Source of the DNA: a virus
Reading direction: 5' to 3' (one strand)
IMG/VR virus record: IMGVR_UViG_3300034019_000512
Span: 1-29,484 of that record
DNA: 29,484 nucleotides
Position numbers and translations under genes: made by a program. Positions within the stretch are counted from its first letter, which is position 1, and every line of letters starts with the position of its first letter. The notes beneath the pieces were generated by a model that had not been told where the DNA came from, made no database searches, and saw only the letters and a list, made by a program, of their open reading frames with translations. This document shows, piece after piece, positions 23,222 through 29,484 of this stretch.

Positions 23222-24462
23222 AAATCACCAACTAATCTATCACACCATCCTTTTGATTTTGAATATGGCCACACAACCCAATATTTTGGTTTTTCTTTTG
23301 TGTTAAATTCTCGCCATATCTTTCCATAACCATCTGGATCACTTTTTATGGTTTTAATTTCATCTGGTTGTGCATCTCTTCTATACAACGTTTCATCATT
23401 TTTATCATGAAATGCAACAACAAAAAATTCATAATCACCATATGGGATTTTATCTAGTGGTAAATCAATACAATGTTTAAAAATTTGTAAAAAAGATTCT
23501 TCCCATTCCTTTTCATTTTTAAAGTTATGTGGATTTGGTGGGTAATTTTTATCTATTGTATATTGTTGTACAGATCTATTTTTAAATCTAATTCCTGCAT
23601 ATTTTTCATAGTCTTTGATTGTTCTAATTTTCCCAAAACCATATTTTAATTTACCTTTATATTTTTCACCATCAACCCCTAAAACTTTTCTATTTTTTTC
23701 GTGTGATGAATTATTTTTTTTCCACCATTCTTTATTATCATCCCACTGTTTTGTTCTATTCTTTCTTGTGTATTCGTGATAAATTACAATTTTATGTGGA
23801 TGGAATAAATCATATCCGTGTGTATAAGCTCGAACAGCAATTGATATTTCTTCTCCGTGAAAATAATATTCCGGGTCGTGTTGGACCTCAACTGAAAACT
23901 CACCTAATGTAAAACAAAAGTGTGCCGAATAAAATCTTGAGGGAATTGGTTTTTGTAATTCTTGCCATCCTGGTATTACTTCTGGTAAAAAGAAAACAAC
24001 ACCTTCTGGTGTAAATCTATCAAATACCATTCTCCACGGTTCTGTTACTCTACCTTCTGGGTCATTCTCTGGATCAAAAGACGACACATAACCAGTCAAT
24101 AACGGTTTTTGATAACCGTCAATTTGTAAGTCAACTAACATATTAATTAACTCTTCATCCCAGTTTTTTTCAAAACGCATATGTGAATCCAACTGTAATG
24201 TATATGTTTCACCACTATATAACTGTTGTACTTGATGTCTTGCCCAACAAACTCCTGTTGATTCTGTGTAAGGGATATTTAAAATTCTAAAACGTTCATC
24301 ATTTTCATATTCACTTAAATCATCAAACTTATCATCTGGGTGAAATTGTCTAGCAATACCTAATCTTAAATTTTCTGGGTATTTTGCTTTATCCAACATA
24401 TCTTTAATTGTTGGTATAAACTGGGGGTCTCTATAAGATGCGATTTGTACAAATATTGTCAT
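23218..24462 (-). CDS. Glycosyltransferase, GlcNAc-transferase-like (GT60 type)
   Basis: A 414-residue enzyme. It begins IFVQIASYRDPQFIPTIKDM, the hallmark of the GlcNAc-transferase family that includes the eukaryotic Skp1 hydroxyproline transferase. LQLDSHMRF (89-97) holds the D-x-H metal/nucleotide motif, YYFHGEEISIAVR (199-211) holds the putative catalytic and acceptor region, and IYHEYTRK (227-234) completes the family pattern. The C-terminal 150 residues form an additional domain with FFVVAFHDK (about 347-355) and W-V-V-W-P. Members add GlcNAc to protein hydroxyl groups, so Thr/Ser-rich phage linkers nearby are plausible acceptors (inference). ATG 24462 is followed closely upstream by a hairpin, and the stop overlaps the next glycosyltransferase by four bases. 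The pair is an operon. Confidence 0.85.
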   Translation of the reverse strand: MTIFVQIASYRDPQFIPTIKDMLDKAKYPENLRLGIARQFHPDDKFDDLSEYENDERFRILNIPYTESTGVCWARHQVQQLYSGETYTLQLDSHMRFEKNWDEELINMLVDLQIDGYQKPLLTGYVSSFDPENDPEGRVTEPWRMVFDRFTPEGVVFFLPEVIPGWQELQKPIPSRFYSAHFCFTLGEFSVEVQHDPEYYFHGEEISIAVRAYTHGYDLFHPHKIVIYHEYTRKNRTKQWDDNKEWWKKNNSSHEKNRKVLGVDGEKYKGKLKYGFGKIRTIKDYEKYAGIRFKNRSVQQYTIDKNYPPNPHNFKNEKEWEESFLQIFKHCIDLPLDKIPYGDYEFFVVAFHDKNDETLYRRDAQPDEIKTIKSDPDGYGKIWREFNTKEKPKYWVVWPYSKSKGWCDRLVGDL

Positions 24463-24463
24463 A

Positions 24464-24483
24464 GTTAGTTAAAAATAACTAAC
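24464..24483 (-). promoter_or_regulatory. Hairpin directly before the glycosyltransferase start
   Basis: GTTAGTTA-4 bases-TAACTAAC is a perfect 8-base-pair inverted repeat ending one base before the ATG at 24462 and covering the stop of the preceding gene. It would hide the ribosome-binding region and could lower translation; no T-run follows, so it is unlikely to be a terminator. Confidence 0.4.
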
Positions 24484-24697
24484 ACTCATAAAAATTAAAT
24501 ATTTCACAACTGTTTGAATCGATAAGTTTTACAAGTAGTGAACCAACGTTATTTAATGGTTGTGGGACCTCAAAGGTATATACGGATATGTATGTTCCAC
24601 CAGAAACTAAATAACAATAAGTGTTTGTAATATCACAAACATACACATCGTATGGTGGCGTACCAGTAGTTCCAGATATTGTTAGTTGATGTGACAT
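24479..24697 (-). CDS. Small beta-sandwich-like protein
   Basis: A 72-residue protein starting MSHQLTISGTTGTPPYDVYV and ending CEIFNFYEC. The strands TISGTTGTPPYDVYVCD, YTFEVP and LLVKLIDSNSC suggest a small Ig-like or fibronectin-like fold with a C-terminal Asp-Ser-Asn-x-Cys turn, seen in repeats of surface proteins. Four or five cysteines are present. The frame continues upstream to 24739, but that start would overlap the LamG gene by 29 bases, so ATG 24697 is preferred. It sits between a LamG protein and the glycosyltransferase pair and is probably a small virion part. Function unknown. Confidence 0.58.
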   Translation of the reverse strand: MSHQLTISGTTGTPPYDVYVCDITNTYCYLVSGGTYISVYTFEVPQPLNNVGSLLVKLIDSNSCEIFNFYEC

Positions 24698-24710
24698 ATT
24701 GATAAGTATA

Positions 24711-25439
24711 CTACAAACCAAATCTTGATTTAGTTGCATTAAAGTTTTGTAAAACTTCTGTTGCTGTTAAAACTTTGGTATATACCAATCCTTGTGCAAT
24801 ATCACCTATTAAATATTGTCCAGCAAAATTAGCCCAAGCAAGTTGGATTGGTGCTGTGTGATCAAGGTGTAAAGTTGTTGTTGTTAATACTGGTAAACCG
24901 TTTACATAAATAATCACATTATTATTTGGTGGTCCTGGTGTTGCAACACCTACTGTTTGGGAGAAGGTCATTGTAACATTTGTCCAAGTATTTGTTCCAA
25001 GATTTATTCCGGTACTTCTAATTCCTTGATTTATATCAAATCCACTAGCATAATAGTTACCCCAATCAAAAGCAATTAATACATTACTATTTAAAAAAAG
25101 TCCCCAAGCATTTTGTTTTACAACAATACCCCTAAAACTACTATTACCACTTGTAGCTCTAACCCAAGCACTAATTGTTCCTTGAGTAATTTGTAAGGCA
25201 GCTGAGTTACCACAATTAATGTATTGATTTGTACCATTAAATGTAAACATACCACCAACCGTCGTACTAAATGTTGGAGTATTAACTAATGAACCATTTC
25301 TTCCACCGCCAGAAATATCTTTTAAGGTTGTTCCTCCTTGTAATTGATAGTACGAATTTGGTGAACTTGGGTCCAGATATATTAATAAACCATCCTTTGT
25401 AATGTTTGGTCCTCGCCAACCTCCTTGTACCGTACTCAT
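24711..25439 (-). CDS. LamG-fold (concanavalin A-like) protein, paralogue 3
   Basis: A 242-residue protein. Residues 10-40 (NITKDGLLIYLDPSSPNSY) start the domain, followed by DISGGGRNGSLVNTPTF, FTFNGTNQYINCG and GTISAWVRATSG, the usual strand order of Laminin-G-like jellyroll domains in phage and bacterial surface proteins; YVNGLPV and a final ATEVLQNFNATKSRFGL complete it. Such domains bind sugars or form decorations. The N-terminal tail (MSTVQGGWRGP) probably anchors it. It is one of three paralogues in this operon, sharing the C-terminal EVLQN-N-TK-R motif. ATG overlaps the stop of the 87-residue gene by four bases. Likely an outer head or fibre-tip protein that contacts host polysaccharide. 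Confidence 0.83.
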   Translation of the reverse strand: MSTVQGGWRGPNITKDGLLIYLDPSSPNSYYQLQGGTTLKDISGGGRNGSLVNTPTFSTTVGGMFTFNGTNQYINCGNSAALQITQGTISAWVRATSGNSSFRGIVVKQNAWGLFLNSNVLIAFDWGNYYASGFDINQGIRSTGINLGTNTWTNVTMTFSQTVGVATPGPPNNNVIIYVNGLPVLTTTTLHLDHTAPIQLAWANFAGQYLIGDIAQGLVYTKVLTATEVLQNFNATKSRFGL

Positions 25440-25699
25440 ATCATTTCATTTGATGTCCACTCTGGTGTATTTAAAATATCAATAATTTCTTGATAGGTAT
25501 AAGGACCTTCTTTTGTTGTTAAACTATCAACACTTGACGGAATTGTATCACCATCCCATTTTACAAATGTTTTAGTTTCGTCAATACTTTTTCTAACTGT
25601 GTCAATTGATGTTTCTAATACTTGTGAAAAATCAATGTTAGTTAATTCTGATACATTAAATATCATAAATTGTCTTTGTTCGTAATCTTGTGTTTCCAT
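25436..25699 (-). CDS. 87-residue protein between LamG genes
   Basis: An acidic, helical protein beginning METQDYEQRQFMIFNVSELT, then IDFSQVLETSIDTVR and a C-terminal YTYQEIIDILNTPEWT helix. No family was recognised. It overlaps the downstream LamG gene by four bases and starts three bases after the upstream LamG gene stop, so translation is tightly coupled to both. It might be an adaptor or assembly factor for the LamG proteins; this rests on position alone. TATTTATA covers the upstream stop codon, four bases before this start. Confidence 0.68.
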   Translation of the reverse strand: METQDYEQRQFMIFNVSELTNIDFSQVLETSIDTVRKSIDETKTFVKWDGDTIPSSVDSLTTKEGPYTYQEIIDILNTPEWTSNEMI

Positions 25700-25702
25700 A
25701 TA

Positions 25703-26419
25703 TTATAAATATCTTCCTTTAGTTGCATTATAGTTTTGTAAAACTTCGGCGTTAGATAATGTTCTATTGTAGACCAATGTTTGATATACATTGACGGGTG
25801 CGTAACGATTAAGAGGTCCCTTACCGACAAAAAAAGAAGTTGATGTAGTGTCACCAGCACCAAAAGAATATAAGTTAGTTGAAATTAAAACTCCATTAGT
25901 AAATATTTTAAGACTTGTCATATCCCAAGTCATTGTAAAATTAGTAATATTATTACCTACCGAACCTGATGTACCAAAACTATTTGTTATACTTAATCTT
26001 TCAATGGGTGATCTATTTGCAATGGTTCCCGATATCCTACCAAACTCATTCCAATACCAAATGGTATAACCATTAGTATCAAAACCGGCCTCACCGCCCC
26101 TACCAACAATACTCCAATATGGTGTTGTCCCTGTATATGTGTTAATTTTACACCAAACAGATAATGTTCCATTAGTTGTTAACATAGTTGAGGATCCGTT
26201 ACCACAATCCACATAATCATTTGTCCCATCAAAAACAATGCTACCGCCATTTACACTATTAAATGTCGGTCCATTAGTTAATGTGCCGTTATTTTGAAAT
26301 CCACTTATATCATTCCATAATGTTCCGGTTCTTGGGTATGATTGTAACTTAGCAGCATCTAAATCTAACACTAAACCATCTTTTACTATGTTTCCGTAAT
26401 ATGATACTCTTCCAGCCAT
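25703..26419 (-). CDS. LamG-fold (concanavalin A-like) protein, paralogue 2
   Basis: A 238-residue protein with the same order as its neighbours: IVKDGLVLDLDAAKLQSY, DISGFQNNGTLTNGPTFNS, IVFDGTNDYVDCG, GTLSVWCKINTYTG, then KIFTNGVLI and a C-terminal NAEVLQNYNATKGRYL. The fold is Laminin-G-like, probably sugar-binding. It shares NNGTLTNGPTFNS with the 26419 paralogue, showing a relatively recent duplication. The ATG overlaps the stop of that paralogue by one base (TAATG). There is no separate membrane or signal segment, as expected for a virion protein assembled in the cytoplasm. Residues MAGRVSYYGN form a short N-terminal tail that may be the assembly contact. Confidence 0.84.
   Translation of the reverse strand: MAGRVSYYGNIVKDGLVLDLDAAKLQSYPRTGTLWNDISGFQNNGTLTNGPTFNSVNGGSIVFDGTNDYVDCGNGSSTMLTTNGTLSVWCKINTYTGTTPYWSIVGRGGEAGFDTNGYTIWYWNEFGRISGTIANRSPIERLSITNSFGTSGSVGNNITNFTMTWDMTSLKIFTNGVLISTNLYSFGAGDTTSTSFFVGKGPLNRYAPVNVYQTLVYNRTLSNAEVLQNYNATKGRYL
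25704..25711 (-). promoter_or_regulatory. TATTTATA element at a LamG stop codon
   Basis: Exact TATTTATA on the minus strand overlapping the stop of paralogue 2 (Y-L-stop) and ending four bases before the ATG at 25699. Part of it is coding, so it may be chance. Confidence 0.22.
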
Positions 26420-27090
26420 TATAGTCCAAATCTTGATTTAGTTGTGTTATAGTTTTGTAAAACTTCAGTTTGTGTTAAACCTTTATTATATACACTAAAA
26501 GAATATATATTACCACCAAAAGTTGGTCTTACCACATCAAAATTACTACCTATTCTCCATTGTTTTAAATTAGATTGATTTATATTTGTAGAAACAATAA
26601 CGGTACTATTGTCTTGTACCCCATTTATATACCAATAACAATTTGTATTACTTCTAACCGCTGTATAGTATGTAATACCAGATGATACAGTAGAAATAGT
26701 ATCTAGATTTAAAAATGGGTAAGATTGTAATGTTAATTTATTTGACGTTACTTTAGCTAAATAAATTCCATAATCCGGGATATTATACCCTTTATTAAAT
26801 ATTTCAACAACACCATTTTTTGTTATGTTTGCCCAGAAACTTATTGTAAAATCTCTTGTTATTCCTAAATCTTGAGTGCCAATATTAACATAATCATCCG
26901 TACCATCAAATAAAATATTTCCACCATTTCCACTATTAAACGTAGGGCCATTAGTTAATGTACCATTATTTCCACCGCGAGATAAATCCACCCAAGCAGT
27001 ACCACTACCAAGATATGAACGAGTATTTGCACCATCAAGATATAATACAAGACCTTCAGTTATTATTTTAGGTGAATAATTATGTGCCAT
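26419..27090 (-). CDS. LamG-fold (concanavalin A-like) protein, paralogue 1
   Basis: A 223-residue protein: ITEGLVLYLDGANTRSY, DLSRGGNNGTLTNGPTFNS, ILFDGTDDYVNIG, FTISFWANITKNG, then CYWYINGVQ and a C-terminal TEVLQNYNTTKSRFGL. This is the Laminin-G-like jellyroll pattern, with GLVLYLDG and F-D-G-T-D-D-Y-V as the clearest marks. The protein lies two bases after the stop of the large fibre gene at the right edge and overlaps the next paralogue by one base, so it belongs to the same transcript. Likely role: binding of host surface sugar as an outer virion decoration. Cys residues present in paralogue 2 at the G-N-Y-V-D-C-G position are replaced by Ile here. Confidence 0.84.
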   Translation of the reverse strand: MAHNYSPKIITEGLVLYLDGANTRSYLGSGTAWVDLSRGGNNGTLTNGPTFNSGNGGNILFDGTDDYVNIGTQDLGITRDFTISFWANITKNGVVEIFNKGYNIPDYGIYLAKVTSNKLTLQSYPFLNLDTISTVSSGITYYTAVRSNTNCYWYINGVQDNSTVIVSTNINQSNLKQWRIGSNFDVVRPTFGGNIYSFSVYNKGLTQTEVLQNYNTTKSRFGL

Positions 27091-27092
27091 TT

Positions 27093-29484
27093 TTATATAC
27101 TCCTTACAATTGTTTTAACAGTCCAGTTACCAGTTACACCAGAAGTTCTTAAAATTGCATTACCACTTGATACAACCATATTAAATGTTAATCCAGATGT
27201 ATTACCAAAATCTGTTGTTTGTGTTTCTGTATAATTAACTGATGAACCACTCCATATGGACATAATATTTCCAGCTCTTAAATTTGTACCATCACTTACT
27301 ATGTAATCAAAGAAAGCTCCGGTATAGGCACTTGTTGGTATTGAGTATACATTTGTTGTTCCAGTTGTAGCTGTAACTTTTGTTGTTGTATTTAATGATG
27401 GTGCTTGATATGACCCCATCAATATTGTATTATCTGAAAATACTTCCAAAATTGGTAATCCGGATATATCATTAACACTATATAATGAACCAACTAAACT
27501 ATCTGTAACACTAAATAATTCACCACTTGATCCTTGAACTGTAAATAATGGTGATGATGTTGTATTACCAGAACCAATTACTGTTAAAATATTTTGTCCG
27601 GAACCCGAAAATAATGCTGTTGTTCCTGTTACCGCTCTAACATTTGTATTACCAGTAACAGTTAAATTTCCATTAACAGTTAATCCTGTTACACTATTAA
27701 ATGACACATTAAAAGTACCACCAGTATTATTTGTGAATGTAAAATTATTATTTGAGTATGTAGCACCAGTAACTCTAATATCTGTTGGTAAATTTTGATA
27801 TGTTGTAGCACTAATTGTTGTTGCAGTTAAATTTCCTGATATTAACGCGTTACCAGATACTTGTAGTTTTTCAGTTGGGGATAATGTACCAATACCCACA
27901 TTACCATTCTCATCAAAAATAACTCTCTCAGTCCCAGCACCAGTTGTAAATCTTATTTGACTATTACTTGATTGAGTACCAAAATAAAGTCTTTTATTTG
28001 TGTATTGCCATTGCATTATTGACCCATAAACATCTGATGGTGTGCCTAAATATAATGTTGATGTATTTGCGTTTGGCGATAATAAACCTAAAGAGTTTGT
28101 TGTATTAGCTTGTATAATTGCCGTTGTACTTGATGCTAATCCTGACAATGACCCACCAAACACTCCATTAGATACTTGTAATTTTGCCGCTAAATTTGTT
28201 GAGTCGGTATAAACGTTAGTTGAACCTATATTTGTAGTACCCGCAGAATTTATTATGAAAGGTGTTGTATCAGGATTTGTTGAATCTTCAACAACAAACG
28301 CGTTTCCTGTTCCAGTTTGGGTTATACGTAACATATCGGTAGAAGTGTTACCACTAATTAATGTATCACCACTTACGTGTAGTTTAGCTTGAGGACTTAT
28401 TGTTCCAATACCAATTCTTGTATTAGTTAAATCAATTGTAACACCACTTGTTGATCCAAAATATACATTACCTTCGTCTAATGGATTTATATTTAACGGT
28501 GAACAAGAATGAATGTTTGACACATAAATGTCATTAACACAATCACCACTACTACCAATTGTTGTTGCTGATAAAGTATTTAAAGTTGTATTTCCAGTAA
28601 TAATTAAATCACCATTAACTGTTAAACCTGATACAACATTTATTGTTGCAGTTAAAGGTGTACCAGAATTTTGACTTATAGTAAAAGTGTTATTATTATC
28701 ATATGTAAAACCAGTAACGTATATATCATTATCCGTAAGACCGGTAACATCAATTGTAAAGTTTGGGTATGTTCCGGTAACACTAATGTTTGACCCATTA
28801 TTTAAAACAACTGTTTGGTCTGGTAAACTATTTTCTATTGTAAAATTAGGATATGTTCCCCCGGTTAATATTCCGGTTCCACCACTTAATGTTACAGTTT
28901 GGTCCGGATCTGTATTTATAATTGTTATATTACCAGTTGTTGTATCGGCTGATAAGCCAACACCAGTTGTTAATGAGTTTACATAACTTGTTTGACCGGT
29001 ATAAAGACCGGTAACATTAAATGTACTACCACTATTATTTGTAAATACAATTGCTCCATTTGAATATGTACCTCCAGTTACATAAACATCTAATGGTAAA
29101 TTTTGATATGTTGTAGCACTAATTGTTGTTGCGGTAACTCCTTGAGTAAAAATTGTATCACCAGTAACGGTCCCACCAGTAAAAGAACTAGACGCAACCC
29201 CAGTAAATTCAATTCCAAAGTTTGGGTACGTGCCAGTTACATTTATATTAGTCCCACCACTTAAATTTACAATTTGGTCTGGTAATGTGTTTTCAACTAT
29301 AAAGTTTGGGCTTGTTCCACTTACAGAAATACCAGTACCACCACTTAAGTTTATTGTTGTTCCTGTGTTTAAACCAATAACATTAAATGTTCCGCCACTA
29401 TTATTTGTGAAAGTTAAAATACCGTTTGAGTACGTACCACCAGTTACATAAACATCTAAAGGTAATCCAAGATATGTCGCTGCT
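27093..29484 (-). CDS. Tail fibre / appendage protein (N-terminus beyond right edge)
   Basis: The frame is open from the right edge to TAA at 27093, giving 796 residues in the window. A GTG at 28523 is in frame but is not a start, since the same protein pattern continues upstream of it. Upstream residues contain DVYVTGGTYSNG modules with TFNVTGLYTG, and PDQ-V-L plus TGTYPNF segments, each repeated. Further on, IGIGTISPQAKLHVSG and VGIGTLSPTEKLQVSG are the common fibre segment in phages where a shaft meets a tip. The C-terminal 150 residues (ending GNWTVKTIVRSI) form a beta-rich tip. No S74 peptidase or other chaperone domain is seen at the end. It is first in the appendage transcript within the window. 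It is probably a long fibre or adhesin; the anchor is off the window. Confidence 0.82.
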   Translation of the reverse strand, partial: AATYLGLPLDVYVTGGTYSNGILTFTNNSGGTFNVIGLNTGTTINLSGGTGISVSGTSPNFIVENTLPDQIVNLSGGTNINVTGTYPNFGIEFTGVASSSFTGGTVTGDTIFTQGVTATTISATTYQNLPLDVYVTGGTYSNGAIVFTNNSGSTFNVTGLYTGQTSYVNSLTTGVGLSADTTTGNITIINTDPDQTVTLSGGTGILTGGTYPNFTIENSLPDQTVVLNNGSNISVTGTYPNFTIDVTGLTDNDIYVTGFTYDNNNTFTISQNSGTPLTATINVVSGLTVNGDLIITGNTTLNTLSATTIGSSGDCVNDIYVSNIHSCSPLNINPLDEGNVYFGSTSGVTIDLTNTRIGIGTISPQAKLHVSGDTLISGNTSTDMLRITQTGTGNAFVVEDSTNPDTTPFIINSAGTTNIGSTNVYTDSTNLAAKLQVSNGVFGGSLSGLASSTTAIIQANTTNSLGLLSPNANTSTLYLGTPSDVYGSIMQWQYTNKRLYFGTQSSNSQIRFTTGAGTERVIFDENGNVGIGTLSPTEKLQVSGNALISGNLTATTISATTYQNLPTDIRVTGATYSNNNFTFTNNTGGTFNVSFNSVTGLTVNGNLTVTGNTNVRAVTGTTALFSGSGQNILTVIGSGNTTSSPLFTVQGSSGELFSVTDSLVGSLYSVNDISGLPILEVFSDNTILMGSYQAPSLNTTTKVTATTGTTNVYSIPTSAYTGAFFDYIVSDGTNLRAGNIMSIWSGSSVNYTETQTTDFGNTSGLTFNMVVSSGNAILRTSGVTGNWTVKTIVRSI

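Noticed and set aside
24698-24739. Longer start for the 72-residue protein
   Set aside because: It would overlap the LamG coding end by 29 bases; ATG 24697 gives a protein that begins directly with the beta domain.
27093-28523. A complete 476-residue gene starting at GTG 28523
   Set aside because: The frame and the fibre-like protein pattern continue without a stop to the right edge, so the GTG is internal.

Overview
This AT-rich window (roughly 70% A+T) is part of the genome of a T4-like contractile-tailed phage. Three virion or replication proteins support this: a family B DNA polymerase of gp43 type, a contractile tail sheath of gp18 type (partial at the left edge), and neck and tail-completion proteins resembling gp13, gp14 and gp15. 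Start codons follow A-rich stretches rather than Shine-Dalgarno sequences (for example TAAAAAAACAATG), as is usual in Bacteroidetes. A Bacteroidetes host is therefore likely, but this is inference. No tRNA, rRNA, CRISPR array, insertion sequence or replication origin was seen, and no stretch above 300 bases lacks a gene.

Layout, left to right. Positions 1-4575 are mostly minus strand: sheath, then gp15-like and gp14-like proteins, with a small plus-strand ribbon-helix-helix (RHH) gene wedged between sheath and gp15-like gene. Positions 4635-10823 form a plus-strand island: an SNF2-type helicase, two small proteins, a three-domain fusion (HExxH peptidase, Fe/Mn superoxide dismutase, possible nuclease), the gp13-like neck protein and a small beta-rich protein. 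Positions 10818-14444 return to the minus strand: DNA polymerase followed by a 51-residue RHH protein overlapping an HNH homing-type endonuclease. Positions 14578-29484 are a minus-strand appendage region: an open-ended fibre at the right edge, three LamG-fold paralogues, two glycosyltransferases, a protein with Pro/Thr-rich linkers, a giant 1649-residue beta-roll fibre, and two small proteins ending at a terminator.

How it fits together. The right half probably builds host-recognition structures. The glycosyltransferases lie inside this block, and two nearby virion proteins (the sheath and the Pro/Thr-linker protein) carry mucin-like segments, which makes virion glycosylation plausible. The plus-strand island mixes DNA metabolism with what may be proteins packaged in the head: a short K-L-(S/N)-E motif recurs at the N-terminus of one small protein, inside the next, and at both domain boundaries of the superoxide dismutase fusion. 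A TATTTATA element, mostly 12-14 bases before start codons, marks many gene or operon starts on both strands and is the best promoter candidate. Two hairpins with T-runs act as likely terminators.

The most unusual items are the peptidase-SOD-nuclease fusion with its repeated tag, the beta-roll fibre with four interspersed 90-residue modules, the mucin-like insertion in the sheath, and the fused two-domain glycosyltransferase.
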